Below are positions 26,068 through 34,400 of a DNA stretch of 64,000 nt, piece after piece (the stretch's first letter is position 1; each line of letters starts with the position of its first letter). This DNA comes from Rhizobium sp. 007. Its GTDB lineage: Bacteria; Pseudomonadota; Alphaproteobacteria; Rhizobiales; Rhizobiaceae. The notes beneath the pieces are model-generated. The model made no database searches. It was given only the letters and a program-made list of their open reading frames with translations, and was not told the DNA's origin. Made by a program: the position numbers and the translations under genes. The DNA lies in NCBI RefSeq assembly GCF_015353075.1, contig NZ_CP064187.1:2728001-2792000 (forward strand), written 5' to 3'.

Positions 26068-26264
26068 CCGAGCTCCAGGCGCATTGCCTCATATTATCGT
26101 CTTTATAGGTGTTTAGAATTGGCGTTATCAAAGCCCTGCCTTACAGTCCGGCGAACTCATGGCCGACGATGGATAGATCCAGTTTTGGCCTTCTTACGGC
26201 ACTCGATCTTCTTCTGCATCTGCTCAAGGCAGGCAAACATGTTCTCGTATTCTCAGGATTTTCC

Positions 26265-27344
26265 ATGGCCAATCGCAAAGCCGTTTTGATCAATGATACC
26301 TCTACAAAGCCGCACCTAGGATGCCGTCTCGTTGTAGCTCAAATTGTAAACCTCGCCTCTCAAGAGGGCATCGAAATTAGCGCGACGTCATCCGTTCATG
26401 TCGATTGGCGTGAGCAGCCACTTGTACAGGAACATATGCGAAAGGCCGACCTCGTTATTGTTAATGGTGAAGGTACTCTCCATGATGCAACCAAACAGGC
26501 AAAGGCTCTCGCAGATGTCGCTCCTTTTTGCCGTGATGCGGGGGTGGCTTGCGTACTCATAAACTCGGTTTTCGAAAGAAATGACGAGGCTATCGCAAAG
26601 GCATGCAGTTTTTTCGATAAGATCTATGTCAGGGAATCTCTGAGCGCAAAAAGCGCCACTTCATTGGGCCTTAGGGTCAATGTGGTGCCGGATTTGACGA
26701 TCTCAAGCAATGTATTTGCTCCGACGTCCGGAACAGAGCGGAATACCCAAATTGTTGTCACGGATAACGCCAACAAGGTGGCGCAAAAGGAAATCATCGA
26801 TCTCGCGATTCGACGGAAGGATACGACTTTCTTGAATCTCAACACGAGCGACTTGGAAAATCCCTTCATGGATCAACAGCTGCGACCTCGTGTGGTATTT
26901 TCCCCTAGCGGCCAAGTAACGGGGACTCCGCCTCATCGCTCTCCTGGGCGCATATCATACAAGGCTTTTCGAAAGTCGGTCTTCCGGCCCAACATGATGC
27001 AGCGCTGGGCCATGACTAGAGACTTTTCTCGTTTCCGTCCAGCGACTGAGATTTTGGCAACGATCGCCCAGGCAAAATGCGTTGTCGCGGGACGTTTTCA
27101 TGCCGCCTGTCTCTGCCTTCTTGCCGATACTCCCTTTGTCGCTGTTGCGTCAAACACGTCCAAGACGCGCGGGATGCTGATAGACGCGGGCATTCCGGGG
27201 TTGCTGGCGACAGACGCGGGCACAGCGTTTAGCTCGGAGTTCAAATGGGGCGATGCCGAAAAGGTTGCTGCTGCAGAGTATGTTGCGCGAGCTAAGCGCG
27301 ACGCGACAGCGATGTTTCGTGATATCGCCTCTTTAATTGATTAG
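26265..27344 (+). CDS. Polysaccharide pyruvyl transferase family protein
   Basis: The frame opens upstream, but ATG 26265 follows AGGA at good spacing and starts the conserved domain (M-A-N-R-K-A-V-L-I-N-D-T). The 359-residue protein has the family pattern: an N-terminal N-x-G/H-x-G-C-R-L-V strand-helix, D-L-V-I-V-N-G-E-G-T-L-H-D-A, A-C-V-L-I-N-S-V-F and a C-terminal A-G-R-F-H-A-A-C-L-C segment. Enzymes of this fold transfer pyruvate ketals or act as related glycan modifiers. It would add acidic substituents to the capsule repeat. It is monocistronic or weakly linked to copy 1 of the acyltransferases. Confidence 0.78.
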   Translation: MANRKAVLINDTSTKPHLGCRLVVAQIVNLASQEGIEISATSSVHVDWREQPLVQEHMRKADLVIVNGEGTLHDATKQAKALADVAPFCRDAGVACVLINSVFERNDEAIAKACSFFDKIYVRESLSAKSATSLGLRVNVVPDLTISSNVFAPTSGTERNTQIVVTDNANKVAQKEIIDLAIRRKDTTFLNLNTSDLENPFMDQQLRPRVVFSPSGQVTGTPPHRSPGRISYKAFRKSVFRPNMMQRWAMTRDFSRFRPATEILATIAQAKCVVAGRFHAACLCLLADTPFVAVASNTSKTRGMLIDAGIPGLLATDAGTAFSSEFKWGDAEKVAAAEYVARAKRDATAMFRDIASLID

Positions 27345-27700
27345 GGCTCTCGCTTGCAGTGTCTCGTCATGGCTTGGAACTTCTTGATCTAGTTGGCATT
27401 TTCAAGAATTCCGTTGACGACGCGTGCGATTGGTGGCGTGGCGTCGATTTGTGATTGCGTCCTTTGGAAGGTCTTCTTTCGTCGCATGTAATCGCGCGAT
27501 GAATTCCCGTTCGTTGCTCGTCCGCTCCCTGAGTGTTGATTTTACTCTGGCACTGCAAGGTAAAGTAGTGAATGGGTGAACGTGGAACCTGAAATATTGG
27601 ATACTGCCTCAAGGACGAGGCGATGCGACGATGCGACGAATTGGAAGCGGCCGCGGCCGAACGCCAGACGGTCAGCAATGAAAGTTCGTTCGCCGTTGAT
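27345..27700. other. 356-base gap with no recognised gene
   Basis: Between two tail-to-tail genes. Open frames on both strands show no recognisable motifs or ribosome sites, and I see no tRNA, strong hairpin or clear repeat. The sequence is more AT-rich than the flanking core and may be degraded coding DNA. Confidence 0.5.
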
Positions 27701-28582
27701 CTATTCTGCTTTGGACCCAGGAAAATGCGGCTTCTTTTTTTTCATCCACGCCGGTCTGAGCGATCGAAACATCTGATCGATCTTTCGCGCCGCGCCAGTC
27801 AGACTGATGAGTTTATCGACCTCGGCATCGGTGTTCCCGAGACGCTCGGAAAGCACTTCTGCAGCGGCCAAGGCAATGTCCGTCTTTGAAATTTCCGGAA
27901 AGAGATCACTCAAGTTCTCGTAAACGTTTACTGCAACGCCATCATGTATCGAAATCTTGTTGGCCCTTGCTAGCAGTCTAAAGCAAGTTTGCTCGAAACT
28001 CCAATCGTGTGCAGCAACCACTCTCCATTTTTCGGTCCGGCGCGCTGAGAATCCCGCGAGTACGATAGAGCCGGGAAGGTCCATACGTGTCAGCCACATC
28101 GCCATCGCAAAGCCGCTGGTCGGCGTTTTTCCGGGAGTGTAGAAACGGTCGGCAAAGCCAACAAGATCGAGGTGACCGGTCGGGGCACCGTGGAAATCGG
28201 CCGACGTATTCAGCTTTTCCAGCACGGACAAGCGGAGATTCAGAATGCCAAGAAATGTCGCTTGCTCGAAAAACGCGAGAACCTCGTCCACTTCGCCCTT
28301 GTAGACGATATTTGCTCCCGCGGGTTGGCCGCGCGAGACCAGAATAGCGTTGCCTTTGAAATCTTCAGACAAGGTTTTGTAGACCTTGTTGAAGAACACG
28401 AACAAGGCGCTCGCAGGATAATGGCGCTGGAGCAGTTGGACGTCATTTAGACCGCTGTTGGCGACAAGGACAATGTGTGAGAACTGGGAGAAAACTTTCT
28501 TCCAGTCCAAGGTATCAGTGAGATCAGCGACGGCGCCCTTAAGCTGAAGCGTGCCTGCGCTTTGATCGGTAGACGTGATCAA
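27701..28582 (-). CDS. Sialyl-motif-like putative glycosyltransferase (paralogue C)
   Basis: A TTG at 28582 overlaps the TGA of the upstream gene (TTGA, 28579-28582) and is preceded by GGGAG, so translation is probably coupled; the longer frame runs back into the upstream gene. The 293-residue protein has H-I-V-L-V-A-N-S-G-L-N near 36-46 and F-V-F-F-N (the sialyl-motif asparagine), T-P-T-S-G-F-A-M-A-M-W-L with I-V-L-A-G-F-S, and then A-A-H-D-W-S-F-E-Q, which supplies the late histidine. This is the clearest GT29/GT42-like motif set in the island. A role in transferring a nonulosonic acid or related sugar is inference. Confidence 0.6.
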   Translation of the reverse strand: MITSTDQSAGTLQLKGAVADLTDTLDWKKVFSQFSHIVLVANSGLNDVQLLQRHYPASALFVFFNKVYKTLSEDFKGNAILVSRGQPAGANIVYKGEVDEVLAFFEQATFLGILNLRLSVLEKLNTSADFHGAPTGHLDLVGFADRFYTPGKTPTSGFAMAMWLTRMDLPGSIVLAGFSARRTEKWRVVAAHDWSFEQTCFRLLARANKISIHDGVAVNVYENLSDLFPEISKTDIALAAAEVLSERLGNTDAEVDKLISLTGAARKIDQMFRSLRPAWMKKKKPHFPGSKAE

Positions 28583-29283
28583 CCTGGGCTCCCGACAGCC
28601 TTCTGGGTCACGGCAAGCACGCGCTCGCGCATGGCAAACCATTCGTCGGAGTAATCGTCATTCTTGTACTCGTCGAAATATGGGCCGCCATCGGTAAAGT
28701 GAACGATTTTCGCATCGTCGCGCTTGTCGTACTCGTTTACCAGGTAGTTCCAAGTGACGGGAATATCGCCAATCTGCTCGTCGGAGTCTAGCCACTTGAA
28801 CTGGTGCAACTGCAGGCCAGTGGCCGTGTTGACAAAGTCCTTGGTCAATGCCCTGCACTTTGAGTTGTTGAACAAGATCATGCTCGACCAGTTCTTCTTC
28901 TCGTACTTCGTCTGAGTCTGGCCCAGAAATTTGGTTTCAACCTTCGGAACGTAGTCATGCTTCACGCACATCGCAGCATATCGATCATCCCGGAGTTTCC
29001 AAAGCTCTGCGATGTCGGCCCGCGCCAGCATGTCGCAATCCATGAAAATACTCCACCCCTCATAGTTGCTGAGGTAGGGAACCAGAAAGCGAGAGAAGGA
29101 GAACTCCGTCGACTGCAGCGCATTGCGCTCGCGCGTGAAAATGTCCCTCAGATTATCGAGGACAATAGGCGAAAAGGCGACAGGGATCGAGGAGTGCTCT
29201 ATAATGCTCTGGCACAGAACATGATAGGCAACTACCTCCTTGGAATCAAAACCGACAAAAATTCGAGCAACGTCATCTCTCAT
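28579..29283 (-). CDS. GT8-like glycosyltransferase
   Basis: ATG 29283 follows AAAGGA at good spacing. The 234-residue protein starts with I-F-V-G-F-D-S-K and has M-D-C-D-M-L (DxD at 82-84), the metal and nucleotide-sugar site of GT-A enzymes. Further family features are W-S-S-M-I-L-F-N-N and a late H-F-T-D-G-G-P-Y segment. It should be a retaining cytoplasmic transferase for the capsule repeat. It overlaps the start of paralogue C by four bases, so the two products probably act in sequence on the same acceptor. Confidence 0.78.
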   Translation of the reverse strand: MRDDVARIFVGFDSKEVVAYHVLCQSIIEHSSIPVAFSPIVLDNLRDIFTRERNALQSTEFSFSRFLVPYLSNYEGWSIFMDCDMLARADIAELWKLRDDRYAAMCVKHDYVPKVETKFLGQTQTKYEKKNWSSMILFNNSKCRALTKDFVNTATGLQLHQFKWLDSDEQIGDIPVTWNYLVNEYDKRDDAKIVHFTDGGPYFDEYKNDDYSDEWFAMRERVLAVTQKAVGSPG

Positions 29284-29533
29284 CGATGATCCTTTCATTT
29301 TGGCTGTGCAGAGACCTCTTTTAAGGTCGCCCCCCTCATGGAGAGGGAAAAGTTCCTCTGACGGTCCGCAGCTGTGCACCACCAGAAACCCTGTGTCAAT
29401 TCACATGGAGTCCTTCCGGGGCCGGCTCTCAAAAAAGCCGCGACGTCACTTGATTCTAATCCAGCGCTATTATAGCGCGACTTTCCTGAAACGAGATTCA
29501 ACTTCTACCAATCCAGGGGCATAAGGCGGCAAA

Positions 29534-30505
29534 ATGTCGTGGTTCAGACGAAAGAACACTCCGATCAATAGTCTTGCCATCATTCCGCCGGAGCCTCTGC
29601 CAGGCCGGTCCGGAATCGCGATTGCCGTAATCGTTAAAGACGAGGCATCATATATCGAAGAATGGGCGATGTTTCATAAAGCCGTCGGGATCAGTCACTT
29701 TGTCGTCTATGATAACGGCTCGACCGATGCCACATGCAGCATATTGCAGTCGGTTCTCAATGCCGACGAGCTTACGATCATTCCATGGTCCGGCAAGATG
29801 TACCTGGAATCGAGATTCATCAATAGCCAGGTTCTCGCCTTCTCCCATGCCGTCGCCACTTTCGGCGGTAGATTCAGCCGCATAGCTTTTATCGATGTCG
29901 ACGAATTCTTGCTTCCGCGCAAGGGAGGCACGATCGAGGAAGCGCTGGAAGCAACACAGGGATTTCCGAATGTCTCCTTGCCTTGGCATATGTTTGGCAC
30001 GGGCGGACATAAGGTGAGGCCGCAAGGCCCCGTTGTCATGAATTATACGTGGCGCAACGACGATCCGCTTAGCAAAGCGAAGCACCTCTCCAACTTCAAG
30101 TGCATCGTAGATCCCTGCGAAGTCGTAGAGGTTACGGTGCACCAATTCAAGACGCGGTCGTTCGGCGATCTTACCGTCAATGACACAGGATTTCGCACGA
30201 CCAGGGACGGCAGGAAGAAACGAAGTTTTTATTCAAACGAGTATCTCCAACTGAACCACTACTACTGCAAGTCGGCTCAGGAAATGGCCGAGAAGATCGC
30301 CCGCGGGTCCGACTACATTGTCTCAGCGGATTTCCTGAAGAAGAAAATGGAAACGACCCTTCGAAACATAGAAGCAAGTTTAGTGGAAGACCGCTCGATG
30401 GTCGAATTCGTGACCGGTCGCTCGATCGCCCTCTCCCGACCCGAGATATCGTCGGTCTCACCGCTGTCACGCTGGCAAAGCGCCAGTCCAAATCGGGATG
30501 CCTGA
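29534..30505 (+). CDS. GT92/GT2-like glycosyltransferase
   Basis: The 323-residue protein has V-K-D-E-A-S-Y-I-E-E-W (34-44), V-V-Y-D-N-G-S-T-D (57-65), F-I-D-V-D-E-F (DxD at 121-123) and N-H-Y-Y near 250, matching the DUF23/GT92 group of GT-A enzymes. No membrane segment is seen, so it is cytoplasmic. The last 13 codons (30467-30505) run antisense over the 3' end of a decayed gene on the other strand, so the native C-terminus may once have differed. It is divergent from the GT8-like gene. Confidence 0.75.
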   Translation: MSWFRRKNTPINSLAIIPPEPLPGRSGIAIAVIVKDEASYIEEWAMFHKAVGISHFVVYDNGSTDATCSILQSVLNADELTIIPWSGKMYLESRFINSQVLAFSHAVATFGGRFSRIAFIDVDEFLLPRKGGTIEEALEATQGFPNVSLPWHMFGTGGHKVRPQGPVVMNYTWRNDDPLSKAKHLSNFKCIVDPCEVVEVTVHQFKTRSFGDLTVNDTGFRTTRDGRKKRSFYSNEYLQLNHYYCKSAQEMAEKIARGSDYIVSADFLKKKMETTLRNIEASLVEDRSMVEFVTGRSIALSRPEISSVSPLSRWQSASPNRDA

Positions 30506-30835
30506 AGCCTGCGACACATATGGATCTGCTGTAGCGGATATCCCTTCTTGATAAGATGCTCCAGTATCCGTCCGATCCATATCCGTGTGCAGCCGCACCA
30601 GGTTTTCCTTGTTGTAGGCATGGCCGACTGATTTCGGGTAATGCCTGTGATATGACGGCCGGCGTCTTGTGACAGAGCGGGCGTTTATGCCGTTTGAGCA
30701 TTTCTGATCCGCATTGAGTTCAGCGGTTTAAGCCCGCAGACCTTGTGCAGGAGCGCCATGCGCTGATATCTGCAGTTCATCACACTGGTAGTACTCTAAG
30801 GCTCTCCTCCAGCGCCGCTTGGCCGCGTTTTAGCG
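30467..30835 (-). pseudogene. Decayed sialyl-motif-like gene, homologous to the gene at 23100
   Basis: Reading the minus strand in shifting frames recovers, in order, Y-Q-R-M-A-L-L-H-K-V-C-G-L-K, K-C-S-N-G-I-N-A, S-V-G-H-A-Y-N-K-E-N-L-V-R-L-H, L-I-K-K-G-Y-P-L, and A-D-P-Y-V-S-Q-A-S-G-I-P-I-W, ending at a TGA (30467-30469). Each piece aligns with the 23100 protein (Y-E-R-M-A-L-L-D-K-V-C-G-L-K, K-C-S-N-G-V-N-A, G-H-A-Y-N-N-E-N-L-G-R-L-H and so on). At least three frameshifts and loss of the S-motif centre and of the whole first half show it is dead. The 5' end stops where the acyltransferase gene ends at 30841. Confidence 0.8.
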
Positions 30836-30840
30836 AAAGG

Positions 30841-32853
30841 TCATGATCGCTTTTCAGACGTCAAAGAAGGGACGCCCGCTCTTATAACACCCATGACGGG
30901 GCGGAAGACTTCCGAGAGACTCGCCGCACCCTTGGCCGATAGGTGATCTCCGTCCTTATACAGGACAGTGCCCTCTCGCATCACGTGACACCTGAAAGCA
31001 TCGCAGATTGCGCCCATGGGGTCTACCACCAGCGCTCCGTTCGATTTGGCTGCCTCGTCCAGCACCCGCCGTGCTAACGCCTGCCGTTTGCTCGTGTAAT
31101 CAAGAGGAGGGGCAATATCAAGCGATCTTCCATCGACTACGGCTTTGGCGAGCGCTTCTGGGACGTCGGAGCCAACCTCCGGTACATCCATTACCAGCAC
31201 CGCCTTCGTCCCTTCCTGAGCGAACCTAGCGAGTGTGGTGTTTAGACTCGCCCTGACAGGCGAAGACCAATCTGCCAAGGAGGGTTCTACACGCGGGTCG
31301 AAAAAGACGCCCCCACCCGGAAGCTCGGCCCTATGAACGTATTTCGGCCAGTAACCAACCATGAAGATGAAAGGGAACTTTCTCTGCTCGATAAACGACA
31401 TTACTGTTGAATTATACTCGATGCACCGCTTCACCGCCCAAGGGGGACCGAAGTCCGCATTCGGTAAGGGCGGGCAGGAGGCGCGGCCGAGGAACATACC
31501 AGACAGACCCATCTCGCGCGCCGCAACGTCGATTGCCGGAGCAATGGCCGCGGCGTGAGAGTCACCCCACACAAGGAACTGCGGCTCACTTGAAGATTGC
31601 ACTCCAATCCTGCAAAGTTCGCCTCTTCTTATCTGAGCCAAGGTCAAGCCATCCCCGTCCGAATCGGCAAAGCACAGCCGAGAGAAAAACGGGCTCTCAT
31701 CATGAGTGGCTTGGTAAAGCCGGAGCGCCTCTTCGGGCAAACGATGGGGAATGCCTTCAAATCTTTTGACGACAGTTCCGAAGGCGATCGCCGAAACAAT
31801 TGCGGCGCTGCTCAGGCCGGCTATGGCTGCACCCGAGGGCGCTAGCCTCCCGTATCGGGCGGGTTGCTCTACAAACCTCCAAGAAAGGTAGGCCAACGCG
31901 AACGACAGTGCGACGACCGTCAGTGCCCACTCGGTCGTCAGTTCGTGTTGAAGAGCGGAGCGCGAAAACACGATAACGGGCCAATGCCAAAGATAGAGGG
32001 AATACGAGATGCGGCCGATAAAGACCGAAACGGGATTGTCGAGAAAGCGGGCAATCAAGCCGTCTCGGCAATTGGCGTGGATCACAAGGGCCGTACCAAC
32101 ACAGGGAACTGCGGCATTGAACCCCGGGAAAGGAGTGCTAGGAGAATAGAGAAAGACGGTTGCGAAGATTGCAACGAGCCCCAGTGCTGTCATGGCTTGA
32201 GACGCGCGGGCTCGATAGTTCGCTTGCGGCGCAATAGCGACCAGAACTCCTACTAGCAATTCCCAAACGCGGAAATGCAGCAGGTAAAATGCTTTCTCCG
32301 GTTTATGATATACTTCGAAGATGCTTGCTATAAACGACAGCAGCGAGACCGCCAAAACGATCCCGAACATGCGCCTGCCTGCAAATTTATAGCAAATGAA
32401 AAGCGCGACGGGGAAAACAAGGTAGAACTGCTCCTCGACAGACAGGGACCAAGTATGAAGCAAAGGCTTCATCTCGGCGGCAATATCAAAATAGCCACTC
32501 TCGCGATGAAACAGAACATTTGAAGTGAACAATGCGGCGGCTATTAGGCTATCAGCGAAATACCAAAATTCCTGTGGCATGAACAAGAACCATGCCGCGA
32601 CAGCCGAAACAGCCATCATTGCGAACAGCGCCGGGAAGATGCGCCGCATGCGCCGGACATAAAACTCCAGAAGACTGAATCTGCCGCGGTCAAGGTCGGC
32701 CAGGATGATCCTCGCCATGAAAAATCCCGAGAGGACGAAGAACACATCGACACCGACGAAGCCGCCGCTGAACGCCCCGAAACCTGCATGAAATAGGAGC
32801 ACCGGCAAGATTGCCACGGCTCGCAATCCGTCCAAGCCGGGTCGATACTCCAT
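30841..32853 (-). CDS. OafA-type O-acyltransferase with SGNH C-terminal domain (copy 2)
   Basis: The 670-residue protein starts directly with M-E-Y-R-P-G-L-D-G-L-R-A-V-A-I-L-P-V. It has the acyltransferase-3 membrane region (L-L-H-T-W-S-L-S-V-E-E-Q-F-Y) and a C-terminal SGNH domain with W-G-D-S-H-A and D-G-D-H-L-S. It should acetylate a sugar in the periplasm. It is clearly related to the protein at 34401 along the full length, more than to the one at 24139, so these two look like a duplication followed by divergence. The stop lies six bases from the decayed gene at 30467-30835. Confidence 0.88.
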   Translation of the reverse strand: MEYRPGLDGLRAVAILPVLLFHAGFGAFSGGFVGVDVFFVLSGFFMARIILADLDRGRFSLLEFYVRRMRRIFPALFAMMAVSAVAAWFLFMPQEFWYFADSLIAAALFTSNVLFHRESGYFDIAAEMKPLLHTWSLSVEEQFYLVFPVALFICYKFAGRRMFGIVLAVSLLSFIASIFEVYHKPEKAFYLLHFRVWELLVGVLVAIAPQANYRARASQAMTALGLVAIFATVFLYSPSTPFPGFNAAVPCVGTALVIHANCRDGLIARFLDNPVSVFIGRISYSLYLWHWPVIVFSRSALQHELTTEWALTVVALSFALAYLSWRFVEQPARYGRLAPSGAAIAGLSSAAIVSAIAFGTVVKRFEGIPHRLPEEALRLYQATHDESPFFSRLCFADSDGDGLTLAQIRRGELCRIGVQSSSEPQFLVWGDSHAAAIAPAIDVAAREMGLSGMFLGRASCPPLPNADFGPPWAVKRCIEYNSTVMSFIEQRKFPFIFMVGYWPKYVHRAELPGGGVFFDPRVEPSLADWSSPVRASLNTTLARFAQEGTKAVLVMDVPEVGSDVPEALAKAVVDGRSLDIAPPLDYTSKRQALARRVLDEAAKSNGALVVDPMGAICDAFRCHVMREGTVLYKDGDHLSAKGAASLSEVFRPVMGVIRAGVPSLTSEKRS

Positions 32854-33449
32854 GGGTCGATATGTTAAAATCGAGGTGCTCCTCTATGAACTACCGACCG
32901 CGGACGTTGCCTCAGGCATGGGTAATGTAATCCGCTCAACCCTTTGGCCGGCTACTTGTAGCCGAGCCGTTGGCCTCGTCAATCACCTGCTCGCGAAATG
33001 TCGCTAGGCAACGCCGGCACAGAGAAGATCGGCATATGCAAGATCCAGGCGGGCCGGCCGTTATGGTCAGTCACAAACAGAACATGGACTTTTTTGCGAC
33101 TGCATCATTTCCATCGCTGAGCCTGCAAGCACAAACCTCGATCACTCGCGCGGAGGAAGGCCACAGCGGTGTTCGGAGGAACGATAGCCACACTGTCGGC
33201 ATCGGACGTGACGGGATATGCCCGCCGCAGCCCAACAGCGCCTTCACGAAACCTGAGTCCTACCATCGTGGCCAAGTTGTTCAAGTAACCGTGCATCAAC
33301 CGTCTTGATGTGCGGGAGAGGAATCGCCGAATATAAACTGCCTCGATTAACGGCGTCACGGAAACTCAGCGCGGAGTGGACACGTCGATTGGGTTATGCA
33401 AGACATTGCGCAGAATATTACTTGCAAACTAAGCGACGGAAATTTCTAG
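32854..33449. other. 596-base gap with no confident gene
   Basis: Divergent space between acyltransferase copy 2 and paralogue B. Short frames exist on both strands (for example 32970-33308 plus, 33105-33359 minus) but none has a recognised domain or good ribosome site. A small stretch at 33274-33303 resembles the V-T-V-H-Q coding segment of the GT92-like gene, too short to call. It should also hold the promoters of the flanking genes. Confidence 0.4.
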
Positions 33450-34166
33450 ATGACAGCTGGACCTGACGCGCTCGAAATCCTCCGGGAAAAACACCGCCGC
33501 TGGCTCTCGCAGCTCGACATTCGCGATCAGCCGTGGTTGATCCTCGGCTCCGCCCCATGCCCTACAATACCGGCTGACTTGATCGGACATTGCGCTCGCG
33601 TCGACGTCAACAACTCGGGCAAGACGGCTGCCGCCTTGGGTCTCCCACCGGCCGACCTGACGTTTCGAAAGAGAAAGAAGTCTTGGGATGAGCATCCTCA
33701 CGTGAGAACGAGAGGTCTTTTATGGCTCCACACGAAACCCCTATGGTTTATGCGGCTTAGGCTGCTGCTGATGCCCCAGGTGCAGTACAAGAGTCTGATG
33801 CGCGCCACCAAGGATGAGCGCGAGGCGATCGTCACTGCCGTGAGCGGTGGCCTTCCCCCTGGTGTGGGAGAACTCGGAAAAGTCACAAACGGAGTTGCAG
33901 CTGTTTGTTACGCCCTTTTCATGGGCGCGCCATCAGTGACCCTGGCCGGGTTCTCCGTGACGAAAATGGGCCATTCTTACAACGACAAGGGCAAGCTTCG
34001 GCGACAGATCGCGGAGGACACTTTTGTGCTGACGCAGCTTCGAAACCGCGGGAATGTGTTCACCACGGAGGGCGAGCTCTCCGCACAAATCGGGCTTCCC
34101 CTCGTTCGAAACAGGGATGACATCGAAAAACACATGGCTAGCCCGGTCTGTGTTGTCCGCAGTTAA
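33450..34166 (+). CDS. Sialyl-motif-like putative glycosyltransferase (paralogue B)
   Basis: The 238-residue protein has W-L-I-L-G-S-A-P (29-36), V-N-N at 53-55, T-N-G-V-A-A-V-C-Y-A-L-F-M-G-A (146-160) with T-L-A-G-F-S, G-H-S-Y-N (174-178) and I-G-L-P-L near 214-218. It has the same length and motif order as the 23100 protein, so they are paralogues although overall sequence is divergent. It lies between the two related acyltransferases and faces the second. GT29-like glycosyl transfer is inferred from motif layout only. Confidence 0.55.
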   Translation: MTAGPDALEILREKHRRWLSQLDIRDQPWLILGSAPCPTIPADLIGHCARVDVNNSGKTAAALGLPPADLTFRKRKKSWDEHPHVRTRGLLWLHTKPLWFMRLRLLLMPQVQYKSLMRATKDEREAIVTAVSGGLPPGVGELGKVTNGVAAVCYALFMGAPSVTLAGFSVTKMGHSYNDKGKLRRQIAEDTFVLTQLRNRGNVFTTEGELSAQIGLPLVRNRDDIEKHMASPVCVVRS

Positions 34167-34400
34167 CGTGTTCTGCCCAGGAGTAAGCGAAATGGTACCA
34201 TTGCCCGCGCGCTCGACGTTGTATTGTACGGAATAGATATCAATTATCGGCCTCAATTCAGCCATGCCGACACCCGTTAAGGCCGCAGTGTCAAGGCGCG
34301 CCCGCACGGCCATGACTGGCAAGACCTAGCTTTGGGTAGTGGTGCGAGCCGCAAAGCCATAGGTCAAGAGAAGCAGCAGAGCATGCATCCCTTGCGTATA

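Noticed and set aside
33030..33310. Possible decayed GT92-like gene
   Set aside because: A V-T-V-H-Q segment near 33280 resembles the gene at 29534, but other blocks do not fit in order or distance.
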